The notes under the pieces: generated by a model
Seen by the model: only the letters and a program-made list of their open reading frames with translations
Told to the model about the DNA's origin: nothing
The model's database searches: none
Part shown: one piece after another, positions 28,292-36,906 of the stretch
Position numbering within the stretch: the stretch's first letter is position 1
Layout of the letters: every line of letters starts with the position of its first letter
DNA from: Bacteroidaceae bacterium
Lineage (GTDB): Bacteria; Bacteroidota; Bacteroidia; Bacteroidales; Bacteroidaceae
DNA: 64,000 nucleotides
NCBI GenBank assembly: GCA_017468985.1
Contig: JAFUHF010000049.1
Span: forward strand, 1-64,000
Reading direction: 5' to 3'
Made by a program: the position numbers and the translations under genes

Positions 28292-28537
28292 TTATTCCTC
28301 CGTGTCGGCTTTGTCATGCTTGGGTTGATACAGAATGGCTCCTATCATGGAAAGAAATCCAATGAGGCATACCAATGGAGCCACTTTGATACGACGGGCA
28401 CTGAAAATGCTGGGATCGAAGGCCTGTTCGCTGGAACTGCCACCCGACATGAGGATAAAACCTATTATGACTACTAACATTCCTCCTGCTAAAAGCAAGA
28501 AGTTTGTCTTGCCAAATGCAAAATCTCTTCTATTCAT
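28292..28537 (-). CDS. DUF3098 family small membrane protein
   Basis: 81 residues from the ATG at 28537 with two membrane helices (about 11-30 and 52-71) separated by a short loop containing FDPSIFSARRIKVAPLV. The family has no known function, but it nearly always sits between ftsX and uppP in Bacteroidetes, as here, which suggests a role with FtsX or envelope assembly. Confidence 0.85.
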   Translation of the reverse strand: MNRRDFAFGKTNFLLLAGGMLVVIIGFILMSGGSSSEQAFDPSIFSARRIKVAPLVCLIGFLSMIGAILYQPKHDKADTEE

Positions 28538-28564
28538 CAATATGTAAATGTTTAAATCATTCGA

Positions 28565-29449
28565 TTAATAACGATAGAGTTTGTTGTAGCTGAGCCCTAA
28601 GTTGCGATTCACGGAAAAGTAGGCACAGAGCAACGTCAGCAAGATACCACAAACAAATACCACGCCCAATGTATAGGCAATGACATCCCATGTGATTAAG
28701 TCCAGCATCAGCGGTTCATACTCCGTCAGAGCGCACATGCCAGCCACCAAGAGGGCCGCCGCCATCAATGCCGAAACGAAACCTATCCAAAAGGCCTTCC
28801 GCATAAACGGTCGGCGAATAAATCCCCAACTGGCTCCCACCAGCGTCATGGTATGGATCAGGAAACGCTTGGAATGTACGCTGAGCAGTATGGTGTTGTT
28901 GATGAGTGCAAACGAAACAAAAGCCAATAGCAATGCAATGATCAAAAGAATGGTGCTGATCTTCCGAATGTTGTTATTCAGACTGTCCATCAGTGCTTCT
29001 GGATAAGAAACATCAAGCACAGCCGCCTCCTTCTTGAAGAGTGGTACAATTTGATTCAAGCTGTCACGATTGGCATAATCTGCCTTTAAGTGCACCTCAA
29101 ACGAAGCTGGCATGATGTTTTCGCCCAGAAAATCTGCAGAGTCCGTTCCCAAAGCCAACATTTGTTCCTTTATGGCCTTGTCTTTCGAAATGTAATTAAT
29201 GCTTTTGGTGCACGGCAACTCTTTCAGCCTTTCTTGGAGTTCGTAGGTCTTCGATTGTGGAATGTCATCATCCAATCGAAGCGATACCGTGAAGTTTTCG
29301 CGCAAACTTTCAGAAAAATGTTTGGCTACAGTGACGAAAAAAAACACATTACCTAACAGTAGTAACACCAGCGTAGTGCTGATGCATGACGTTACCACGT
29401 TAACACTGCCGCGGTTTTTTCTTTTCTTTATTTTCTTGGCACTTCCCAT
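28565..29449 (-). CDS. ftsX: Cell division protein FtsX
   Basis: 294 residues: a cytoplasmic basic start, a first membrane helix (about 18-40), a periplasmic domain (about 45-165) and three further helices in a FtsX/MacB-type permease core. FtsX with the ATPase FtsE controls septal peptidoglycan hydrolases; ftsE is not next to it. It is the first gene of the operon through folK and has a strong promoter. Confidence 0.94.
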   Translation of the reverse strand: MGSAKKIKKRKNRGSVNVVTSCISTTLVLLLLGNVFFFVTVAKHFSESLRENFTVSLRLDDDIPQSKTYELQERLKELPCTKSINYISKDKAIKEQMLALGTDSADFLGENIMPASFEVHLKADYANRDSLNQIVPLFKKEAAVLDVSYPEALMDSLNNNIRKISTILLIIALLLAFVSFALINNTILLSVHSKRFLIHTMTLVGASWGFIRRPFMRKAFWIGFVSALMAAALLVAGMCALTEYEPLMLDLITWDVIAYTLGVVFVCGILLTLLCAYFSVNRNLGLSYNKLYRY

Positions 29450-29502
29450 GCTTCTGGCGCAATTAATTACAACTCCAGGGGCACTCTACCCCTAATTTGC
29501 TG

Positions 29503-29533
29503 CAAAGTTACGAATAAGCGAGAGAAGAACAAG
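29503..29533 (-). promoter_or_regulatory. Promoter of the ftsX-folK operon
   Basis: On the minus strand CTTG (29530-29533), a 19-bp spacer and TAACTTTG (29503-29510). The DNA around it, TGCAAAGTTACGA-TAAGCGAGAGA, is nearly identical to the promoter of the helicase gene at 48968. Confidence 0.75.
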
Positions 29534-29706
29534 ATGGAAAGAGAAAGTTTTTCCACTCTTTTTTCGAGCAAAAGGAACCTGACAAACTGAGTAATCAAGC
29601 TTGTTTACTTGTACCGAGTATTTGTATGTTGCCCCAATCTCGTAAAAAACTGAGATATTATGCTTACGACATGCTATCACTGTTCCGCGGCAGACTTCTT
29701 AGATGC

Positions 29707-30228
29707 TCATTCTGTCTCTCCCCATTTCAACTCATGGCCGTCTTTGGCGTATTCCTTTCGTTTGCCGGTTGGAGGAACTTCCAGCGTGATGCGCACCACC
29801 ATGGTACGATCTAAACTGCGTTTGATGGCTTCATCGAAGGCCGCCATATGGTGAGGCAGATAGCGCTGACTGATGGCGCGTAAGGCCTCCACCTTTTCTC
29901 GTTCATCGGTCACGATGACTGCAATGCCCTTGGCCATGGCCGATTTGTATTGCAATGTGAAGCTCTGGTCGCGAGGTCCTACCGTGGGTTTACACCGGCT
30001 TACGGCCGAAAGACTTACTTCGGGATAGCTTCGCAGGCAGTCCACCTTTTCGCCCTCCGTCGCACAATGAAAGTAAAACGTCTTTGCGTCTGTGCGCACC
30101 AACGATAACGGCACACCATAAGGACTGCCGTCCTCGCGAACAAAGCTTACCGTAATGTACGGAGCCTTGTCGAATACGTCAAGGGCAAAGGCCGCATCCA
30201 TTTCGCGACTGGCTTTTCTCATCTTCAT
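29707..30228 (-). CDS. Nim/PNPOx-like flavin-binding split-barrel protein
   Basis: 173 residues. It has the pyridoxamine-phosphate-oxidase-like split barrel: APYITVSFVREDGSPYGVPLSLVR, FYFHCATEGEKVDCLRSYPEVSLSAV and the C-terminal VVRITLE. This is the branch that includes the Nim nitroimidazole reductases, which reduce the drug's nitro group to an amine. Chromosomal homologues are common and most are not linked to resistance. It starts five bases after miaB and is probably cotranscribed with it. Confidence 0.85.
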   Translation of the reverse strand: MKMRKASREMDAAFALDVFDKAPYITVSFVREDGSPYGVPLSLVRTDAKTFYFHCATEGEKVDCLRSYPEVSLSAVSRCKPTVGPRDQSFTLQYKSAMAKGIAVIVTDEREKVEALRAISQRYLPHHMAAFDEAIKRSLDRTMVVRITLEVPPTGKRKEYAKDGHELKWGETE

Positions 30229-30233
30229 GCTGA

Positions 30234-31568
<1,335 letters not shown>

Positions 31569-31868
31569 TGCTTAGCCTGCTGTCTGTCTATTTGTTTACA
31601 TACTGGTTCGCACCTCTCATTGTCGGAAAATGCTGGTTGCCGTTTCGTATAGCCGGATTTCGGCGCCGAATGCACTCTTCATTCCCAACCTCATGGAGCA
31701 AAACAGAAATGTTGGTGCAAAAATACGTTTTTTTTAGAAAAAGCAGGAGCCAATTCAAAAAGAAGATGTAACTTGCACCAGCAAAAAGGAAATCGAAGCT
31801 CTCTGCACTCACTGGCAAGGGTAATGGAGCCGAGATTATTTAGTAACATTCGCATACATACATCTGTT
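31569..31868. other. Divergent intergenic region
   Basis: No gene seen. A -7-like TATTTTTG on the minus strand at 31718-31725 could start miaB transcripts with a leader of about 150 bases. An open frame continuing from 31773 into the next gene is unlikely to be its true start. Confidence 0.4.
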
Positions 31869-33101
31869 ATGGAATATCAGCTTTTGGTGATCGATGTTGA
31901 CGGAACATTGCTCAACTCAAATCACGAAATCACGGAGCATACCCGTTCCGCTCTAATCAAGGTGCAACAGGCCGGCATTCGCATTGCGCTTGCCTCAGGC
32001 CGCCCTCCTCAAGGACTTTGGGCGATCAGTGAGGCGTTGGACATGCCCACCTACGGCGGCTACATCATTGCCTACAATGGCAGCCAGATCATCGATGCTG
32101 CATCGCGCAGCGTTATGTTTGAGCGCAAGGTGAATCCAGAACTCTTGCCTTATCTGGAAAAGAAAGCACGCAAGGGGAATTTTGCCATCATGACCTATGG
32201 CGATGAACAATTGGTTTGCAACCTGGAAGGCAATGCCCACGTGGAGGCCGAGGCTTTGCTTAACGGATTGTCCCTTGTGGTGGAGCCCGAGTTCTCGGTG
32301 GCCATTGATTTCACTCCCTATAAGGTAGTACTCGTGAGCGACGACGAACCGGCTCTCAAGGCACTGGAAGACCTGTGGAAACGCAGGCTCAACGGAACGG
32401 TGGAGGCCCATAGGTCTGAAAACTATTTTCTAGAGATTCTTCCCTACGGTGTTGACAAGGACGGCGCGCTCAGCGTGCTGCTCGACCATCTGAACATCAG
32501 CCCCCAAAGTGTAGCTGCCTTTGGCGATGGCGTACGTGATGTGGGTCTGCTGCAATTGGCAGGTCTGGGTATTGCCATGGGTAATGCCTTGCCCTCTGTT
32601 CGCGCCTGTGCTGATTATGTGACCAAGAGTTGCGACGAGGACGGCGTGGCCGAGGCCATTGAACAGTTTGTTTTGGTCAAGATTCTGAAAGGCGACATTC
32701 CTCTTCATGAAATGAATCGGCAAAGTGCCAGTTCGCTCATGGGCAATTTGGGCATCAGCTATACCTATGCCTCACCCGAACGGGTTGAGGCCACTATGCC
32801 CGTTGACCATCGCACTCGTCAGCCCTTCGGCATTCTGCACGGCGGAGCTTCGCTGGCCTTGGCCGAAACGGTGGCCGGACTGGGCTCTATGCTCCATGTG
32901 CGTCCCGACGAAGTCGTGGTGGGCATGCAGGTAAGCGGTAATCACATTTCCTCTGCTCATGAAGGCGATACGGTAAGAGCCGTAGCCACCATTGTACATG
33001 CCGGCCGAAGCAGTCATGTGTGGAACGTTGACATCTTTACCTCCGTAGGCAAGCTCGTGAGCACGGTGCGTGTGGTGAACAGCATCATGAAAAAGAGCTG
33101 A
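31869..33101 (+). CDS. HAD-IIB phosphatase fused to a hotdog thioesterase
   Basis: 410 residues from the ATG at 31869 (MEYQLLVIDVDGTLL). Residues 1-270 are a Cof-type HAD-IIB phosphatase: DVDGTLLNS motif I, ASGRPPQG motif II and GDGVRDVGLL motif IV. Residues 285-410 are a hotdog thioesterase of the PaaI/MenI type with FGILHGGASLALAETVAG holding the catalytic glutamate. The same fusion has been studied in Bacteroides and Porphyromonas (BF1314 and PG1653, as I recall), where the hotdog part acts in menaquinone synthesis as a DHNA-CoA thioesterase. No other men genes lie in the window. Confidence 0.92.
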   Translation: MEYQLLVIDVDGTLLNSNHEITEHTRSALIKVQQAGIRIALASGRPPQGLWAISEALDMPTYGGYIIAYNGSQIIDAASRSVMFERKVNPELLPYLEKKARKGNFAIMTYGDEQLVCNLEGNAHVEAEALLNGLSLVVEPEFSVAIDFTPYKVVLVSDDEPALKALEDLWKRRLNGTVEAHRSENYFLEILPYGVDKDGALSVLLDHLNISPQSVAAFGDGVRDVGLLQLAGLGIAMGNALPSVRACADYVTKSCDEDGVAEAIEQFVLVKILKGDIPLHEMNRQSASSLMGNLGISYTYASPERVEATMPVDHRTRQPFGILHGGASLALAETVAGLGSMLHVRPDEVVVGMQVSGNHISSAHEGDTVRAVATIVHAGRSSHVWNVDIFTSVGKLVSTVRVVNSIMKKS

Positions 33102-33119
33102 GCCTCTTGCATTCCTCCC

Positions 33120-33926
33120 ATGCCTGTCATCGAAATCACCTCGCTCTCCGATCCCGACCTGCAAATGTTCCATGCTCTGACCGAGGCGCAGTTGCGCAAT
33201 CGTTTGGAGCCGGATAAGGGCATTTTCATTGCCGAAAGTCCCAAGGTTATTCATACGGCACTAAGCTCAGGCTATGAGCCCCTTGCTCTGTTGTGCGAAA
33301 AGAAACACATTGAGGGCGATGCAGCAGCCATTGTGCAGCAATGCAGCCGCATCCCCATCTACGTAGGTCCACGCCAGCTCTTAGCCTCGCTTACAGGCTA
33401 CGAACTCACTCGGGGAGTGCTCTGTGCCATGCGCAGGCCCAAAGAAAGAAGCATTGAGGAGGTATGCTGGTCGGCCAAAAGAATTGTGGTCATTAAAGGT
33501 GTGGTTGATACTACTAACATCGGTGCCATTTTTCGCTCTGCCGCAGCACTGGGCATGGGTGGCATTCTGATAACTCGCGACAGCTGCGACCCACTCAACC
33601 GCAGGGCTATAAGAGTATCGATGGGTACGGTTTTCCGCATTCCGTGGGCGTGGCTTGACCTTCAGCTGAACGACCTTCACCAATGGGGGTTCAAAACGGT
33701 GGCCATGGCACTGACAGACAACTCTATGGCCATTGATGATCCTCTGCTGCAAAAGCAAGAACGATTGGCCATCGTGATGGGCACCGAAGGCGACGGACTT
33801 CCTGAGGAGGCCATCGGTAATTGTGACTATGTGGTTCGCATTCCCATGTCTTACGGTGTGGACTCGCTCAATGTGGCCGCTGCTTCGGCCATTGCCTTTT
33901 GGCAATTGCGCTCACCGCAGGAATAG
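33120..33926 (+). CDS. TrmH/SpoU-family RNA 2'-O-methyltransferase
   Basis: 268 residues. An N-terminal substrate-binding domain (about 1-110) is followed by a trefoil-knot SPOUT domain. Motif 1 is KGVVDTTNIGAIFRSAAALG with the catalytic arginine, motif 2 is VMGTEGDGLPEEA, and motif 3 is IPMSYGVDSLNVAAASAIA. The target may be 23S rRNA or tRNA; the motifs do not distinguish. It starts 18 bp after the HAD-hotdog gene. Confidence 0.93.
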   Translation: MPVIEITSLSDPDLQMFHALTEAQLRNRLEPDKGIFIAESPKVIHTALSSGYEPLALLCEKKHIEGDAAAIVQQCSRIPIYVGPRQLLASLTGYELTRGVLCAMRRPKERSIEEVCWSAKRIVVIKGVVDTTNIGAIFRSAAALGMGGILITRDSCDPLNRRAIRVSMGTVFRIPWAWLDLQLNDLHQWGFKTVAMALTDNSMAIDDPLLQKQERLAIVMGTEGDGLPEEAIGNCDYVVRIPMSYGVDSLNVAAASAIAFWQLRSPQE

Positions 33927-34035
33927 AAGTCCGAGAGTCTGACAAGCGGCTGAAAGGCGAAAAACCACAAGCGTATCGGCACAAAGAATCAAGTTCTCAG
34001 GATTACGGGCAAAAGCTTTTCCTCCACCTTACCTC

Positions 34036-34575
34036 TAATGGCGTTTCTCCTTTTCAGCTCTTTGCACCAAGACGGTCCTTTTCGCACTTTTCCTTCAAAC
34101 CATTAGCTTTCTGACGTCCCGTTTCGGGCATTTCTCTCAAAGAATTTGCTCTGGAACGTGCTGTTTCGAGCTTTTCCTTTAGAGGAACTGCTTTGCAACA
34201 TGTCGTTTTGTCCTTTTTTCTCGTGATTTTAGCTCTGCCACATGTCGTTTCGAGAAAATCTTTCGAGGGAATTACTCTTTTCCGAACGGCACGAGGTTTT
34301 TCCCTCAATGGTTTTGCCCATACCGAACGGCGCGAAACTTTTCCCTCGAAGGTTTTGGGCCATACCGAACGGAATCGTTAATTTCCTTCGATGCTTTTGG
34401 ACTTGCACGTTATTTTTCGTTAAATCCCCTCGATGGTTTTGCCCATACCGAACGGCACGGAACTTTTCCTTCGACGGTTTTGGGCCATACCGAACGGCGC
34501 GAAGCTTTTCCCACGATGGTTTTGGCTGAAACCGTTCGGAATGGAGCAAATCCTTCGTTAGTTTTTGATGAAACA
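34036..34575. repeat. Degenerate tandem array, 41-42 bp period, about 13 units
   Basis: A GAACGGC/GTTTCG-type core recurs near 34036, 34077, 34118, 34160, 34201, 34243, 34284, 34325, 34367, 34409, 34450, 34492 and 34533. The units 34284-34500 are clearest, sharing CGGTTTTG-GCCATACCGAACGG and CTTTTCC. Units on the left are more decayed. The rest of the gap 33927-34871 shows no gene; frames through the array give repetitive basic peptides and are not believable proteins. Confidence 0.8.
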
Positions 34576-34796
34576 TGTTTAAATCTGTTTATCGAATTCG
34601 TATAAAAGGAGTGGATTTGTCAGTTTTGGAGACAAATTAGGTCGTTTTTGGTCAATACTGTATCTTATTGTTAATTTTCAAACACTGTTTTCGTCAAAAC
34701 AAGTGAGTTGTGCTTTTATGCCCTCAACTGATTCCTTTTTACTGCGGCGAGATGTTAGTTTTCGAGGATAAGGTGCCCATGCTCAATGTTTTTTTG

Positions 34797-34804
34797 TATT
34801 TTTG
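34797..34804 (+). promoter_or_regulatory. Possible -7 element of the DUF1080 gene
   Basis: TATTTTTG matches TAnnTTTG, 68 bp before the start codon. No matching -33 element is seen at 19-21 bp upstream. Confidence 0.4.
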
Positions 34805-34871
34805 TGGGCGAAAAGTATAGTACGCAAGGTCAACAAGAAAAATCAGTTATCATTATAAAATCAATAACATC

Positions 34872-35759
34872 ATGAAGAAAAGTCTTTTAATAGCAGCAAG
34901 TGCAGCACTGATGCTGGCTTCCTGTGGACAAAAGAATGGCAGCTGCGGATGCAAATGCACTGACCCGAGCTGCAGTTGTGCTAAAGCTGAAGCAAAGGGT
35001 GCTGCCGCTCCAGAGTTCCAGATTGTTGAAAACGAACAGGTGGCCCTTGCCGACCTTCCCACCGATGCCGACGGCTACATTACGCTGTTTGATGGTGAGA
35101 CACTCAACAATTGGCGTGGTTACAACATGGCAGAGGCTCCCACCAGCTGGAACGTGGAAGACGGTGCTATTCACCTGAAGGGTTCAGGCACAGGCGAAGC
35201 CCAGGTGGAAGGTGGCGGCGACCTGCTGTTTGCCCATAAGTTCAAGAACTTCACTCTGGAGTTGGAATACAAGATTTCCAAGGGTGGAAACTCCGGTATT
35301 TTCTATTTGGCCCAGGAAGTGAAGGACGAAAAGGGTGAATCCGTGCCCATCTGGCAGAGCTGCTCTGAGTATCAGGTGCTTGACAACGAAAACCATGTGG
35401 ATGCACAGCTGGGTGTGGACGGTAACCGTCAGGCTGCATCGCTCTACGACATGATTCCTGCCAAGCCGCAGAATGCAAAACCCTTCGGCGAATGGAACAA
35501 AGCAAAGATCGTAGTCTTCAAGGGTACCGTGATTCACGGACAGAACGACGAAAACGTGCTGGAGTATCATCTCTGGACTCCGAAGTGGATCGAAATGCTT
35601 CAGGACAGCAAGTTCAAGGAAGGCGGCGAATTCCCCATTGCCTTTGAACTGCTGAAGAACATTGGAGGCGGTCAGGATGGCGACGGTGGCTACATTGCCC
35701 TGCAAGACCATGGTGACGACGTATGGTACCGTAACATCCGCATCAAGGTGATGGAATAA
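34872..35759 (+). CDS. DUF1080 lipoprotein, candidate 3-keto-glycoside hydrolase
   Basis: 295 residues. The signal peptide ends in the lipobox LMLASC (Cys18). Mature residues 18-37 hold seven cysteines in a short stretch (CGQKNGSCGCKCTDPSCSC), an unusual linker. Residues 60-295 form a concanavalin-like DUF1080 fold, beginning GYITLFDGETLNNWRGY and with GGNSGIFYLAQE and the C-terminal DVWYRNIRIKVME. Characterised members hydrolyse 3-keto-glycosides made by Gfo/Idh-type dehydrogenases. The next gene, 15 bp on, is a TIM-barrel isomerase, which matches that pathway, but no dehydrogenase gene lies here. Confidence 0.85.
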   Translation: MKKSLLIAASAALMLASCGQKNGSCGCKCTDPSCSCAKAEAKGAAAPEFQIVENEQVALADLPTDADGYITLFDGETLNNWRGYNMAEAPTSWNVEDGAIHLKGSGTGEAQVEGGGDLLFAHKFKNFTLELEYKISKGGNSGIFYLAQEVKDEKGESVPIWQSCSEYQVLDNENHVDAQLGVDGNRQAASLYDMIPAKPQNAKPFGEWNKAKIVVFKGTVIHGQNDENVLEYHLWTPKWIEMLQDSKFKEGGEFPIAFELLKNIGGGQDGDGGYIALQDHGDDVWYRNIRIKVME

Positions 35760-35774
35760 GAGAGAAGAACCATC

Positions 35775-36671
35775 ATGAAAAAGAATTTCTTGCTTTTAAT
35801 GGTAGCCCTGATGGTGGGAAGCCTTTCGGCTCCTGCCAAAGGTCTGCCCCAAAAGCGGATGGCCTTGCAACTTTACTCCATCCGCGAACTGATCGGTTCA
35901 CCTGAAAAGTATGCGCAGAACCACGAACGCGTGTTCAAGCAACTGGCCGAATATGGTTTCACCGACGTTGAACCGGCCCACTATGGCAACGGAAAGCTCT
36001 ATGGCATTGCCCCTGAGCAATTCAAGGCCGACTGTGCCGCAGCAGGACTCAACGTGCTTTCCACCCATGCCACACGCCGCCTGAGCGACGAGGAAGTCAA
36101 GAACCATGACTTTACCGAAGCTTTGAAATGGTGGAAAGAATGTATTGATACCCACAAGGCCGCAGGTTGTAAGTATATCGTTACCCCTGGTTTTGGCACC
36201 CCTAAGACGTTGGCCGAAGGAAAGGTGTTGTGCGACTATCACAACGAAATTGGAAAGTTGTGTAATGCTGCCGGCATCAAGTATGGCTATCATACGCATT
36301 CACACGAATATCAGATGGTGGAAGGCAAAATGTGGATAGACTACATGATGGAAAACATCGCTCCTTCCAACATGTTCTGGCAAATGGACGTGTATTGGTG
36401 TGTCATGGGCCAGCAGAGTCCCGTTCAGTTCTTCAAGAAGTATCCGGGCCGCTTCCGCCTGCTTCACATTAAGGACAAGTATGAGTTGGGTCAGAGCGGT
36501 ATGGTAAACTTCGAAGCCATCTTCAACAACGCAGGTTTAGCCGGTCTGGAAAACTACGTTGTAGAGCTCGAAGGTACCGACGGAACTATTGACATCATGG
36601 AAGGTGTTCGCCGAAGTGCAGCCTACCTGCGTGGCCTCAAGGCCGTTAAAGCCAGCTATCCAGTCAAATAA
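35775..36671 (+). CDS. Exported sugar-phosphate isomerase/epimerase-type TIM barrel
   Basis: 298 residues with a signal peptide (MKKNFLLLMVALMVGSLSAPAKG). The fold is the xylose-isomerase-like/AP endonuclease 2 barrel: MALQLYSIRELI, FTDVEPAHYG, STHATRR, YHTHSHEY, MDVYWC, LLHIKD and VVELEGT carry the strand ends and metal ligands (Glu, His, Asp, His, Glu). It follows the DUF1080 gene and probably acts in the periplasm on the same keto-sugar. The operon ends in a strong terminator. Confidence 0.85.
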   Translation: MKKNFLLLMVALMVGSLSAPAKGLPQKRMALQLYSIRELIGSPEKYAQNHERVFKQLAEYGFTDVEPAHYGNGKLYGIAPEQFKADCAAAGLNVLSTHATRRLSDEEVKNHDFTEALKWWKECIDTHKAAGCKYIVTPGFGTPKTLAEGKVLCDYHNEIGKLCNAAGIKYGYHTHSHEYQMVEGKMWIDYMMENIAPSNMFWQMDVYWCVMGQQSPVQFFKKYPGRFRLLHIKDKYELGQSGMVNFEAIFNNAGLAGLENYVVELEGTDGTIDIMEGVRRSAAYLRGLKAVKASYPVK

Positions 36672-36694
36672 CGACGACGTATAGTACCTCACAT

Positions 36695-36740
36695 AATTGC
36701 ACAAATGAACGTTGATTTCATTTGTGCAATTTTATTTTAT
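36695..36740 (+). terminator. Rho-independent terminator of the DUF1080 operon
   Basis: Perfect 14-bp stem (36695-36708 with 36718-36731), 9-base loop, then TTATTTTAT. Confidence 0.9.
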
Positions 36741-36906
36741 AGGTGCCTGTCAAGAAAACGTACCGAAGCCTTCGGGGGAAACTTATGGTTATATCAAGAT
36801 GCCTTTCGCGTCTTTTTCGGAACGTCATCCAAATATAAAAAGCTCTCTCCTAAACCCGTATTGTTTGTGAGAAGGTGAAAATACGTCATTGAAACCTCAT
36901 ACTGAT

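Noticed and set aside
29707..30228. A proven metronidazole-resistance gene
   Set aside because: It only shows family membership; chromosomal Nim-like proteins are common and resistance cannot be read from sequence.
34036..34575. CRISPR array
   Set aside because: Units are contiguous and degenerate, with no unique spacers between constant repeats, and no cas genes lie near.
34229..34576. Protein-coding frames over the tandem array on both strands
   Set aside because: The peptides are repetitive and basic in every frame, as expected from repeats, with no start signals or conserved fold.
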